Assembly: GCF_000217715.1 (NCBI RefSeq)
Contig: NC_015666.1
Span: forward strand, 446,270 to 510,269
DNA length: 64,000 nt
Source of the DNA: Halopiger xanaduensis SH-6
GTDB lineage: Archaea > Halobacteriota > Halobacteria > Halobacteriales > Natrialbaceae
Direction of reading: 5' to 3'
The notes under the pieces were generated by a model that was given only the letters and a program-made list of their open reading frames with translations, was not told where the DNA came from and did no database searches. Within the stretch, counting starts at the first letter, position 1; each line of letters opens with the position of its first letter. Below are positions 1 through 8,194 of this stretch, piece by piece. A program made the translations under genes and the position numbers.

Positions 1-1
1 C

Positions 2-259
2 TCCGCGATCCACGACCGTATCTCGTCGTTCCTGAGCGGCGACCTCGAGAACCCGCTCGGTGACGAGATCAGCGACGTGACGCCGGGCGACGATGACGAG
101 AGTTCCGATGACGACGGCGACGATACAGACGCTGACGATGCAGACGCTGACGAAGACGGCGATGACGACGCCGACGCTAACGAGACCGAGTCCGAAGTCG
201 ACGACGACTCGACTGACGACGCCGACGACGAGTCGGCGGACGACGAAACCGACGCCTAA
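2..259 (+). CDS. C-terminal end of an acidic protein (partial)
   Basis: The window opens inside a gene. The frame reads about 28 ordinary residues (ending near GDEISDVTPG) and then an almost pure Asp/Glu/Ser/Thr/Ala tail of about 57 residues before TAA. Tails like this are common on secreted or surface haloarchaeal proteins and on some cytosolic ones, where they help solubility in high salt. The conserved part lies upstream of the window, so no function can be given. The tail is encoded by repetitive GAC/GAT-rich DNA, which explains spurious frames on the other strands. Confidence 0.75.
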   Translation, partial: SAIHDRISSFLSGDLENPLGDEISDVTPGDDDESSDDDGDDTDADDADADEDGDDDADANETESEVDDDSTDDADDESADDETDA

Positions 260-483
260 CGACCGTCACCGTCCCGCTGGGCAGTCAGTTACGGCCGACT
301 GTCGACGGTCACCGACGCCTTCGGCCCTCCCTCCCGCTGACGGACCGCCCGCTCGCTCCCGCTGGCGGACGTCCTCCCCGTTTCCCGACGGCTTACCCGC
401 GACGTCGACCGGTCAGTCGGTAGTCGACGGGCGAGCCGCCCCTGTTGACACGGAACTATCATAAAATCATGATTTCCGTTCCC

Positions 484-489
484 TTTAAG
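484..489 (+). promoter_or_regulatory. TATA-like box for the membrane wHTH gene
   Basis: TTTAAG lies in an AT-richer patch (460-490), 24-29 nt before the ATG at 513. That is the spacing expected for a leaderless haloarchaeal transcript and is why the start at 513 is preferred to the upstream in-frame ATG at 492. The rest of the 260-512 gap shows nothing else recognisable. Confidence 0.55.
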
Positions 490-512
490 CGATGGTACGA
501 GCATCGAGCGGT

Positions 513-1778
513 ATGAACGGTCGCGTCGGCGTGGCGGTCCTAGTCGTCGCGGCACTGCTCCTCAGTCCCGGTATCGGGGCGGCTGCGGCCGATCCGACGG
601 ACGGTGAGCCGTCGCTCGCGCTCTCGAGCGGGAGCGCGCAGGCCGACTCCGAATCTGAGCCCGAGTCCGGGGCCGAGACGGCGACCTGGGGAATCGCGCA
701 GGACCAGAGTCGGATCGACGCCGACGAGGTCCGGATGGACGTCGCGGTCCAACCGAACGGCACCGCCGAGTGGACCCTCGAGTTCTGGATCCGCCTGAAC
801 GACGAGGAGAGCAGGACGGCGTTCGACTCCCTGCAGTCAGATATCCGGGACGACCCGGACAACTACACGCGCTCGTTCGCCGACCGGATGCGAACGACGG
901 TCGCCACCGCGAGCGACGCGACCGGCCGCGAGATGCGCGCCGACGGGTTCGCCGTCGAGACGGAGCGGCGTTCGTTCGCCCGCGAGTACGGCGTCGTCAG
1001 GTACGCGTTCCGGTGGCACGGGTTCGTCGCCGTCGAAGACGACGGCACCGTCCTCCGCGCGGGCGACGCCATCGAGGGGCTCTTCCTCGACGACGGCACC
1101 CGGCTGCTCCTCGAGTGGCCGGCGGGCTACGAACTCGAGTCGGCGACGCCCGACCCCGATGAGCGGCGCGAACGGGCCGTCCTCTGGCGGGGCGGCCAGA
1201 CCGACTTCATCACCGGCGAGCCGCAGGTCGTGGTGACTACCGGCGGGCCCAGTACGGCGCTCGTGGCCGCGATCGCGGCCGTCGTCATCGGACTCGGCGC
1301 TGCCGGTGCGTGGCGCTACCGCGACCGACTCCCGACGAGCGGTGGGCGACCATCGGGCGGACGCGAGCCCGACGCCGGTTCGCCGTCAGCGGCAGCGAGC
1401 GACGGTGCGTCACCGACGGCCGCGAGTGCGAGTACGGACGACGGCTCGAGTTCGAATACCAACTCGAGCGACGCCGAGACGCCGAGTTCGGAGGCGGCGC
1501 CGGAATCTATCCCCGCGAGCGACGTCGATCCCGAACTCCTCAGCAACGAGGAGCAGGTCCTCCGGCTCGTCCGCGACCGCGGCGGACGGATGAAACAGCA
1601 GGCGGTCGTCGAGGAACTCGGCTGGACCGACGCGAAGACCAGCAAGGTCGTCAGCGGGCTGCGCGAGGACGACGCGCTCGAGTCGTTCCGGATCGGCCGC
1701 GAGAACGTGCTCGCGCTGCCCGACGCGGTCGATCACGCCGCGGTGAACGGAGGTGACGCCGATACCGATGACTCGTAA
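513..1778 (+). CDS. Exported/membrane-anchored protein with C-terminal winged helix-turn-helix
   Basis: A 421-residue protein. It begins with a signal-like hydrophobic segment (about residues 4-22), followed by an extracytoplasmic region of about 200 residues. A single membrane helix follows (VAAIAAVVIGLGAAGA, near residue 255), then a long Ser/Ala/Asp-rich linker. The C-terminus is a winged-helix domain (from about LLSNEEQVLRLV to NVLAL) of the type haloarchaeal genomes carry in membrane-bound regulators (I believe DUF7343/DUF7345). This suggests a sensor whose outer domain controls a cytoplasmic DNA-binding module. The ligand is unknown. The TATA-like box at 484-489 supports a leaderless start at 513. 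The next gene encodes another exported protein on the same strand and may be a functional partner. Confidence 0.75.
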   Translation: MNGRVGVAVLVVAALLLSPGIGAAAADPTDGEPSLALSSGSAQADSESEPESGAETATWGIAQDQSRIDADEVRMDVAVQPNGTAEWTLEFWIRLNDEESRTAFDSLQSDIRDDPDNYTRSFADRMRTTVATASDATGREMRADGFAVETERRSFAREYGVVRYAFRWHGFVAVEDDGTVLRAGDAIEGLFLDDGTRLLLEWPAGYELESATPDPDERRERAVLWRGGQTDFITGEPQVVVTTGGPSTALVAAIAAVVIGLGAAGAWRYRDRLPTSGGRPSGGREPDAGSPSAAASDGASPTAASASTDDGSSSNTNSSDAETPSSEAAPESIPASDVDPELLSNEEQVLRLVRDRGGRMKQQAVVEELGWTDAKTSKVVSGLREDDALESFRIGRENVLALPDAVDHAAVNGGDADTDDS

Positions 1779-1913
1779 CCGACTGAGACGACGACGAGAG
1801 CCGCTCGCCGAAGCCGAAGCCGACGGTGCCCCGCCGAAATCGGCGGCAAACGGAACGCATCGTCTCGAGAACCGATTCCGAATCGACTCCCGTACCCGTA
1901 CCCACCCACATCC

Positions 1914-2648
1914 ATGACCGGACTCCCGAACCGACTCACGACGATCACGCTCGCGACGATCCTCGTCGTTGCGATCCTCGCAGCGCCGCTCGGCGGCGCA
2001 GCTGCGATACCGGCCTCGAGCGGCGTCCAGGAGACGGACGCCGACGGCTCGGCGAACGAATCGATCCAACCCGGCGCGCAGTTCGCCGGCGTCGTCGGCG
2101 TCCAGCAGGCCGAAATCAACGGCAGCGTGTCGGAGCGCGCCTACGCCGCCGAACTCGCAACCGCGGAGAACAACGAATCGAAGGCGGCGATCATCGACGA
2201 GCGCATCGCGACGACCGAAACCCGGCTCGCTACCCTCGAGCGGCGTCTCGCGACGCTGAACGAGTCCCGCGAGGCCGGCGAACTGAACGACGGTCGCTAC
2301 CGCGCGGCGGTCGCGAAGACCGTCGCCGAGATCCGAAGCCTCGAGCGCGAACTGGAAACCGTCGAGTCCGCCGCGGCCGACGTTCCCGACCGCGTCCTGG
2401 CCGAACAGGGCGTCGACCGCGACGCGATCCGAACGCTGCGCGAGCGGGCTAGCGAGCTTGACGGCCCGGAGACCGCGGCAGCCGCGCGCTCGATCGCCGG
2501 CGACGGTGCCGGCCGAGCGTTCGGTCCCGAACGACAGCCCGGACCGCCGATCGACGTCGACGACCGGCGAGGCGGTGACGGCGCCGGTCCCGACGGCGCA
2601 GTGCCGGGCCGCGGATCCGACGGTGCGGCGAACGCGAGCGCACCGTAA
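1914..2648 (+). CDS. Secreted coiled-coil protein, haloarchaeal (hypothetical)
   Basis: A 244-residue protein with an N-terminal signal sequence (about residues 10-31, ending GGAAA). A mature acidic domain follows, then a helical stretch rich in heptad-like Leu/Ala/Glu/Arg (about residues 85-165) that probably forms a coiled coil. The tail is low-complexity Gly/Pro/Asp. It follows the membrane wHTH gene by 135 bp on the same strand. In other haloarchaea a protein like this (I believe DUF7096) accompanies the wHTH protein, so the two may form one envelope-sensing unit. That pairing is recollection plus inference; no catalytic motif is visible. Confidence 0.7.
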   Translation: MTGLPNRLTTITLATILVVAILAAPLGGAAAIPASSGVQETDADGSANESIQPGAQFAGVVGVQQAEINGSVSERAYAAELATAENNESKAAIIDERIATTETRLATLERRLATLNESREAGELNDGRYRAAVAKTVAEIRSLERELETVESAAADVPDRVLAEQGVDRDAIRTLRERASELDGPETAAAARSIAGDGAGRAFGPERQPGPPIDVDDRRGGDGAGPDGAVPGRGSDGAANASAP

Positions 2649-2759
2649 CCCGTCATCCCTGGTCGAGCGCAGCCTGCGGCTACGGTGATCGAGCGGACCG
2701 GGCGACGGGTCACCGGTCGATTTCGACCCTCTTTTTTGGTGACATGCACGACCGTCTGT

Positions 2760-3065
2760 ATGGACGAGCAGCAACGAGTTGCGGCATTCGTCGAGCAGCG
2801 CGGCCTCGAGACGCCGCCCGAGTACCGAGTGCTCGACCTCGCCTCCGAGGTCGGCGAACTCGCGAAGGACGCCAACGAGTCGACCGCGTACGGGTCCGAC
2901 CCGGACGGCCTCGAGATCGAGTCGGACGAGATCGGCGACGCGCTGTTCGCCCTGCTCGCGCTCGCCGACTCGCTCGAGATCGACGCCGGCGAGGCGATCG
3001 AGGAGGCGCTCGAGAAGTACGAGGAGCGACTGGCGGAGACGGATTCGCCGGGTTCTGGTGAATAA
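2760..3065 (+). CDS. MazG-like nucleotide pyrophosphohydrolase
   Basis: A 101-residue all-alpha protein of the MazG/dUTPase-like NTP pyrophosphohydrolase superfamily. Members cleave (d)NTPs to the monophosphate and pyrophosphate and act in nucleotide-pool cleaning. The expected acidic metal-binding pattern is present: EVGELAK (ExxE) and, after a spacer, EIGDALFALLALAD (ExxD). The length fits the single-domain MazG form. The ATG at 2760 is chosen because CTTTTTTGG at about 2730-2738 sits a TATA-like distance upstream and the conserved fold begins a few residues after it; a longer in-frame start at 2685 would add an unconserved basic leader. The gene is convergent with the HD phosphohydrolase downstream. 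Confidence 0.85.
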   Translation: MDEQQRVAAFVEQRGLETPPEYRVLDLASEVGELAKDANESTAYGSDPDGLEIESDEIGDALFALLALADSLEIDAGEAIEEALEKYEERLAETDSPGSGE

Positions 3066-3091
3066 GCGGAGTAGAAAGCGGCGCGAACCGG

Positions 3092-4282
3092 TCAGGGAGC
3101 GACGTCGCCCTCGACGCCCTCGAGGTCGAGCACTGCGGTCGCCGCCTCGCGCACGTCCGCGAGTGCGTTCGGCGGCGCGTAGACGCCCAGTCGCCAGATC
3201 TCGCGGGTGCAGGCGTCCAGCCCGGCCACCAGCGCCGAGCGCTCCTCGAGCCGGCGGAGGTCGCCGTCGACGACGATTTTCGCGCGCGATTCCGGCGAAC
3301 TCGGTTCGGCGGGACTGTCGAGGATGACAGCTGCGGGATCGGCGCCGGCAATTTCGGCGATCTCGCGCTCGAGTTTGCGGGTCCGATCGTACGCGAGGCC
3401 GACGAACCGGTCGGGGACGGCCGCGCGGCGGACCCAGACGGCCCGCTTGTAGAGGTTGCGCTCGCGGATTCGCGTCGCGGTATCGGCGGTTCGGTCGTAC
3501 TCCGCGAAGGTCGCGAGCAGTTCCGCGTCGGTCAGTCTGGCGAACCGCTCGGGGTCGACGACGCCGTCCGCGAGGAGTCGTTCGCTGGCCCGGTCGAGCA
3601 TCGCGCCGGCGATCCGCGAGACGTGGTGGCGGTAGACGGTCGCGTTCATCAGCGTCCGCGCGATCAGCGCGCTCTCGGCCGTCGCGACGTTACCTTCCTC
3701 GAGGGCGAGTTCGCCGTCGACGCGGCGCAAGGCGTAGAGCAATCGGGCGTGATCGATCGTGCCGTAAGGGACGCCGGTGTGGTGGGCGTCGCGAACGAGG
3801 TAGTCCATCCGATCGACGTCCAGCGAACCGGAGACGAGTTCGCCCAGCGGCCCGCGGCCGTCGACGGTCGCCGCGACGGCCGCGGGGTCGAGCCCCTGCT
3901 CGGCGAGCACGCGGCCGAGGTCGCCGTCCGGGTCGGAAAGCAACCACTCGATCTCGTCGTGGTGGCGGTCCGTATGGCGCTCGATCGCGGCTTCGGTCTG
4001 GTGGCCGAAGGGGCCGTGGCCGACGTCGTGGACCAGCGCCGCCGCGCGGAGCCGGTCGGCGAGCGCGTCGTCGACCTCGAGGCGGTCGACCGCCCGCGAG
4101 GCGAGGTGGTAGACGCCGAGGCTGTGCTCGAAGCGCGTGTGGTTCGCGGAGGGGTAAACCAACTGGACGGTACTCAGCTGGCGAACGTTCCGCAGGCGCT
4201 GCATTTCCGGGGTGTCCAGCAGCGCCTCCGCGGTCGGGCCGAGTTCGATGTAGTCGTGGACGCTGTCCTTGATCGTCGTCAT
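3092..4282 (-). CDS. HD-domain phosphohydrolase (dNTPase/SAMHD1-like)
   Basis: About 396 residues. The N-terminus (IKDSVHDYIEL, then MQRLRNVRQL and NHTRFEHSLGVYHLA) and the central LVHDVGHGPFGHQTE give the H...HD...D metal-binding arrangement of HD superfamily hydrolases related to SAMHD1 and bacterial dGTPases. The likely reaction is hydrolysis of (d)NTPs or other phosphoesters; the substrate cannot be read from sequence. Start choice: ATGs at 4288 and 4282 both precede the conserved MTTIKDSVHDY; a farther ATG at 4330 adds a poorly conserved basic extension. It is convergent with the MazG gene, so two nucleotide-cleaning enzymes lie side by side. Confidence 0.88.
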   Translation of the reverse strand: MTTIKDSVHDYIELGPTAEALLDTPEMQRLRNVRQLSTVQLVYPSANHTRFEHSLGVYHLASRAVDRLEVDDALADRLRAAALVHDVGHGPFGHQTEAAIERHTDRHHDEIEWLLSDPDGDLGRVLAEQGLDPAAVAATVDGRGPLGELVSGSLDVDRMDYLVRDAHHTGVPYGTIDHARLLYALRRVDGELALEEGNVATAESALIARTLMNATVYRHHVSRIAGAMLDRASERLLADGVVDPERFARLTDAELLATFAEYDRTADTATRIRERNLYKRAVWVRRAAVPDRFVGLAYDRTRKLEREIAEIAGADPAAVILDSPAEPSSPESRAKIVVDGDLRRLEERSALVAGLDACTREIWRLGVYAPPNALADVREAATAVLDLEGVEGDVAP

Positions 4283-4402
4283 CGTCATAACGTCGTCATA
4301 GCGAAGATTCCTCTCGGTCGTTCGTCGCAACGCTGATCCCGGTCGTCCGGTGCCGCTCGCTCGAGCGGCTCGACGCGGGCAGGTGTCGCCTGCCGGACCG
4401 CG

Positions 4403-4924
4403 CTACTTGCACAGCGCGTGCAACAGCGTACGGTCGATCTGGCGGTAGGTCTCCTCGATCGACCCCGAGTTGTCGATCACGACGTGCTCGCGCTCGAGGG
4501 GCTCGAACGACTCCTTGACGAGGCGGTACACGCGGAGATCGGCGTCGCTGACGGAGTCCGTACTCGTCCGGTTTTCGATGCGCGTCTCGACGACGTCGGC
4601 GTCGCAGGTGACGCGCGTAAAGATCGCCTCCGCGCCGACGTCGTCGGCGAGCGTCGCTGCGCGGTTCCGGAGCCGCTTCGTCTTGAAGGTCGCGTCCAGG
4701 ACGACGTTCGATCCGGCCTCGAGGTCGGGCCAAGCGCGCTCGAGGAGTTCGTCGTAGGTCGCCTGCGTCTCCTCGGCGGTGTACTCGGGATCGGGGAACA
4801 GCTGCTTGCGAACCTCGTCGCTTCGGTACCGTTCGGCGGGGAGGTTCGATGCGGTGTAGGCCGACGCAGCCGACTTGCCGACCCCCGGCAAGCCACAGTA
4901 GACGATCAGCGTTGGACGGGCCAC
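4403..4924 (-). CDS. P-loop kinase (AAA/zeta-toxin-like fold)
   Basis: A 173-residue protein with a Walker A motif GLPGVGKS near residues 11-18. It then carries a D-containing lid-like segment and NVVLDATFKTKRLRNRA, typical of small P-loop nucleotide or polyol kinases and zeta-type phosphotransferases. The C-terminal VVIDNSGSIEETYRQI is also family-typical. It probably phosphorylates a small molecule or nucleotide; the substrate is unknown. The start is GTG at 4924: on the minus strand a TATA-like CTTTGTAC lies about 26 nt upstream (4946-4953), indicating a leaderless transcript. It lies 120 bp upstream of the HD hydrolase in the same direction. Confidence 0.8.
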   Translation of the reverse strand: MARPTLIVYCGLPGVGKSAASAYTASNLPAERYRSDEVRKQLFPDPEYTAEETQATYDELLERAWPDLEAGSNVVLDATFKTKRLRNRAATLADDVGAEAIFTRVTCDADVVETRIENRTSTDSVSDADLRVYRLVKESFEPLEREHVVIDNSGSIEETYRQIDRTLLHALCK

Positions 4925-5291
4925 GCGCGTTCATCGTCGGTACTGGTACAAAGTCCGACCGGATTCCGCTGCGGGGGTTGGAGCCGGAGCCGAGGTCGTG
5001 GTCGCCGTCGCGGGTCGACGCAATCGTCGCGCGCTGCAACGCTGTGAACCCGAACGAAAACGGCGGACGGTGAGTCCGCGCGTGACACTCCGGAGGGTCC
5101 CCAGCACGTAGTCCACGACCACGACGGACGCCGTCGTCTGGTCGGTCGACGAGATACTCATAGTCGCGCCTTTTCTCCGCGGCCGCAAGCGGGTTTCCAT
5201 CCACCGTTTGTTACATAGACATAGGTATCCATGTGTATAATCAAATGGGAAATCTTTTCAAGGACCTTGCATATTCACAAACGAATTCTCC
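4925..5291. other. Intergenic region between kinase and phn operon
   Basis: A 367-bp divergent gap. The left end holds the leaderless promoter of the minus-strand kinase. The right 90 bp is AT-rich and holds the phnD promoter, with an imperfect palindrome at 5219-5234. A minus-strand open frame in the middle (start near 5161) is Arg/Ser-rich and does not look like a haloarchaeal protein. Confidence 0.6.
5219..5234 (+). promoter_or_regulatory. Imperfect palindrome and TATA region ahead of phnD
   Basis: ACATAGGTATCCATGT is dyad-symmetric at 12 of 16 positions. It abuts the TATA-like TATAATC (about 5235-5241). A second AT-rich box, GCATATTC, lies nearer the start codon (about 5269-5276). A dyad just upstream of TATA is a common place for archaeal activators or repressors. 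Phosphate-responsive control would make sense for a phosphonate-type transporter, but that link is inferred. Confidence 0.4.
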
Positions 5292-6353
5292 ATGGCAGGA
5301 CGACGCAAGTTCATCAAGCTAGTTGGCGCGACAGGTATTGCTGGACTCGCTGGTTGCACGAGTGACGGCGGCGACGGCGGCGACAGCGACGGCGACAACA
5401 CCACGACCTCCGAGAGTCAGGCGACGACCGAGTCCAACGGTAACTCCACGACGACCGAGGAGTCCAACCAGTTGGCCTTCGGTGGAGACGGCAACATCAA
5501 CTTCGGTATCTCTCCCTCGGTCCCCCAAGAGGACCTCGAGGTCCAGTACTCACCGCTCGAGGACCACGTCGAGAGCTACGTTACCGAGAACTACGACACT
5601 GCCGACGGCCTCAGCATCCAGAGCACCATCGGGAGCAACTACAGTGCTATCATCCAGTCCCTCGGCCAGGGGACGATGGACTTCGCGGAGACCGGCCCGT
5701 TCGCCGCCGGCCTCGGCGTGATGACCGACAACGCCGAGATCATCCTCCAGCGCTACGGCTACGGCGGCTGGACGTACAAGAGCATCATCGCGGTCCCCAC
5801 CGACAGCGACATCACGGAGCTGTCGGACCTCTCCGGCAAGTCCGTTGCGTTCTCCGACCAGCTGTCCACCAGCGGCGCGCTCTACCCGCTGTACGCCCTG
5901 TCCACGGAGGGCGGCCTCGACATCGGTAACCTCCCGGACGGCAACGGCTCGCAGGCGGAGTTCGACGCGCGCTTCGCGGGCGGCCACGTCGGCTCGTATA
6001 CGCTCCTCGAACAGGGACAGGTCGACGCCGCGGCGATGGGCGGATTCGTTCGCGACACGTCCACTGGGCCGGCTCCCGACGAGTTCGAGGAGGTCGCCAC
6101 CACGCTCCACGAGGACGAGGGGCTTCCGCGCGCGCCCATCGTCGTCTCTCCCGAACTCGGCGAAGAGGAGAAGAACGCGATTCAGCAGGCGTTCCTCGAA
6201 GGGCCGGACAGCATCTACCACGGCGCCGACGGCGAGGAAGGCACCGACGACGACCTCTGGTTCAGCGACGTCCGCGAGGCGTCTCAGGAGGACTACCAGT
6301 CCGTCATCGACGTCGCTGACGAACTGGACGTCGGTCCGGAAATCTTCGGGTAA
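5292..6353 (+). CDS. phnD: Phosphonate/phosphate-type ABC transporter substrate-binding lipoprotein
   Basis: A 353-residue binding protein. The N-terminus is a twin-arginine-type signal (GRRKFIK) with lipobox LAGC near residue 22, then a Thr/Ser/Asp linker typical of haloarchaeal lipoproteins. The mature part matches PhnD-like type-2 periplasmic binding proteins: FGISPSVPQEDLEVQYSPLEDHVESYV near the start, then GTMDFAETGPFAAGLG, and a C-terminal half with GQVDAAAMGGFV. It should capture phosphonate, phosphite or phosphate outside the cell and deliver it to PhnE/PhnC. Three genes follow each other closely (phnD, phnC, phnE). No C-P lyase genes are visible, so the substrate is uncertain. The operon carries few CTCGAG sites compared with its neighbours. 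Confidence 0.9.
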   Translation: MAGRRKFIKLVGATGIAGLAGCTSDGGDGGDSDGDNTTTSESQATTESNGNSTTTEESNQLAFGGDGNINFGISPSVPQEDLEVQYSPLEDHVESYVTENYDTADGLSIQSTIGSNYSAIIQSLGQGTMDFAETGPFAAGLGVMTDNAEIILQRYGYGGWTYKSIIAVPTDSDITELSDLSGKSVAFSDQLSTSGALYPLYALSTEGGLDIGNLPDGNGSQAEFDARFAGGHVGSYTLLEQGQVDAAAMGGFVRDTSTGPAPDEFEEVATTLHEDEGLPRAPIVVSPELGEEEKNAIQQAFLEGPDSIYHGADGEEGTDDDLWFSDVREASQEDYQSVIDVADELDVGPEIFG

Positions 6354-6401
6354 CCACCGCGATCACGCCGGTTTTTGGCCACACAAGCAATCCCAACTAA
6401 C

Positions 6402-7205
6402 ATGCCAACCATCGAATTCGAGAACGTCACCAAGATATACGGGGAGGATACCGTCGCGCTCGACGACGTGTCGTTCACCATCCCCGAGGGCGAATTCGTC
6501 ATCCTGCTCGGGCCGTCGGGTGCCGGGAAGTCCACGATGCTCAGGGTGCTCAATGGGCTCACGGAACCGACCGAGGGGACCGTCCGCGTCGGCGACCAGG
6601 AAGTGCAGGGGAACCGCAGCGACGTCGGTATGGTGTTCCAGGAACACTACCTCATCGAGAGCAAGACCGCGTTCGGGAACGCGCTCACGGGCGCGCTCTC
6701 CCGGAACAGCCTCCTCCGAAGTATGCTCGGAATGCACAGCGAGGCGGACAAGCTCAACGCCTTGGAGGCGCTGGACACCGTCGGTCTCCTCGACGAGGCC
6801 GGCCAGCGCGCGGAGTCGATGAGCGGCGGACAGAAACAGCGTGTCGGCATCGCTCGCGCGCTCGTTCAGGAGCCCCAGCTCGTCCTCGCGGACGAACCCG
6901 TCGCCAGTCTCGACCCGAAGGCCGCTCGCGACGTGATGCGCTACCTGAAGAAGGCCGCGACCGAGGAGAACCTCACCACCATCACGAGCCTCCATCAAGT
7001 GAACATCGCCCGCGAGTTCGGTGACCGCTTCCTCGGCATCCGGGACGGCGAAGTCATCTTCGACGGCGACGCCGACGACCTCACGATGGAGGAGATGGAC
7101 CGCATCTACTACGGAGACGACGTGAGCGGGGAACTCACGAACGACCCGACGGGGACGAACACCGTTCCCACCCACACCGCCGCGGACGCGGGTGAGAGCG
7201 CGTGA
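6402..7205 (+). CDS. phnC: Phosphonate-type ABC transporter ATP-binding protein
   Basis: A 267-residue ABC ATPase. Walker A is GPSGAGKS (residues 37-44), the signature is MSGGQKQRVGIARAL (near residue 138), Walker B is LVLADEPVASLDP, and the H-loop is TSLHQVN. Of the ABC ATPases it most resembles PhnC. The ATG at 6402 directly precedes the conserved IEFENVTKIYG strand; an upstream in-frame TTG at 6375 adds nine unconserved residues. The gene follows phnD by 48 bp, and its TGA overlaps the GTG of phnE (GTGA), indicating translational coupling. It powers the PhnD-PhnE importer from the cytoplasmic face. Confidence 0.92.
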   Translation: MPTIEFENVTKIYGEDTVALDDVSFTIPEGEFVILLGPSGAGKSTMLRVLNGLTEPTEGTVRVGDQEVQGNRSDVGMVFQEHYLIESKTAFGNALTGALSRNSLLRSMLGMHSEADKLNALEALDTVGLLDEAGQRAESMSGGQKQRVGIARALVQEPQLVLADEPVASLDPKAARDVMRYLKKAATEENLTTITSLHQVNIAREFGDRFLGIRDGEVIFDGDADDLTMEEMDRIYYGDDVSGELTNDPTGTNTVPTHTAADAGESA

Positions 7206-8194
7206 CGTCCACCGGAGTCCGCGAGAAACTCGACACGCTCGACCGCCTCCGCAAACTCAGGTACGTCCTCTGGGTGGCGCTGGTCGGCGCCGTCATCGCC
7301 GTCACGTACTGGGGGCTCGGCTACATCGGGTTCCAGCCGCGGGTCGTCGCCAACCGGTACCCCGCGATGTGGGACTTCATCGCGACCGGCTTCTTCCCAC
7401 CGGACTTCCAGAACTTCACCGTCTACACGAAAGAACAGGGAATCACGGGCCTGCGCGCGATTCCGGCGAGCTTCCGGGGCGGCGGCGTCCACATTATCGA
7501 CAGCTTCACGTCCTCCCGGCAGTCGCTCGTGAAGGCGAGCCTCGTGACGCTCCTGCTCGGGTTCATGGGGACCGTGCTCGCGTTCCCGCTGGCACTCCTG
7601 TTCGGCGTGCTCGGCAGCGAGCGCGTCACGCCGTTCCCGTTCAACTTCATCTTCCGCGGCACCCTCAGCGCCATCCGCGCCATCCCCGCAATCGTCTGGA
7701 TTTTCCTCTACATTCCCATCGGGCCACCGGGACAGGTCACCGCGGTGCTGGCGATTGCCACCGACGGCATCGGTAACCTCGGCCGCCTGTTCACGGACGA
7801 CCTCGAGGAAATTGAGGAGGGCCCCATCGAGGCGATTCGCTCGACCGGCGCGTCCGGCACGCAGACGGTCAGCTTCGGGATGCTCAGTCAGGTCTCGCGG
7901 TCGTTCATCGCGTGGACGCTGTACATCCTCGAAATCAACACGCGCATCGCCATCTCGCTGGGCGTCGTCGGCGCCGGCGGGCTCGGCCTGATGATTCGGA
8001 ACAGTCAGGACCTCTTCGCGTTCCAGCAGACCGCTGCCGGCCTCATCATGGTGTTCATCGTCGTGCTCGGCATCGAGCTTATCTCTTCGCGGATTCGCGC
8101 CCGCCTCCGGCCGGGCGAGCACGACAGCAAGGGCCTCGTCGAGGCTGTTCGGGACCTCTTCGACCCGAACAAGTGGCTCGGGCGGAACGTCTAG
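7202..8194 (+). CDS. phnE: Phosphonate-type ABC transporter permease
   Basis: A 330-residue polytopic membrane protein of the binding-protein-dependent transport permease family. An N-terminal helix (VLWVALVGAVIAVTYWG) is followed after a loop by the canonical core with the EAA-type coupling segment (EEGPIEAIRSTGASGTQTVSFGML) and GVVGAGGLGLMI, typical of PhnE. The GTG start overlaps the phnC stop in GTGA. The TAG at 8192-8194 is overlapped by the stop of a broken convergent reading frame. With PhnD and PhnC it completes a one-copy-each importer gene set. Confidence 0.92.
   Translation: MTSTGVREKLDTLDRLRKLRYVLWVALVGAVIAVTYWGLGYIGFQPRVVANRYPAMWDFIATGFFPPDFQNFTVYTKEQGITGLRAIPASFRGGGVHIIDSFTSSRQSLVKASLVTLLLGFMGTVLAFPLALLFGVLGSERVTPFPFNFIFRGTLSAIRAIPAIVWIFLYIPIGPPGQVTAVLAIATDGIGNLGRLFTDDLEEIEEGPIEAIRSTGASGTQTVSFGMLSQVSRSFIAWTLYILEINTRIAISLGVVGAGGLGLMIRNSQDLFAFQQTAAGLIMVFIVVLGIELISSRIRARLRPGEHDSKGLVEAVRDLFDPNKWLGRNV

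Noticed and set aside
1410..2774. 454-residue minus-strand open frame across two genes
   Set aside because: Shadow frame; Arg-rich, no motif, and it crosses a promoter region.
4931..5161. Minus-strand frame starting MSISSTDQTTAS between the kinase and phnD
   Set aside because: After 30 residues it becomes Arg/Ser-rich and basic, unlike haloarchaeal proteins; no promoter fits.
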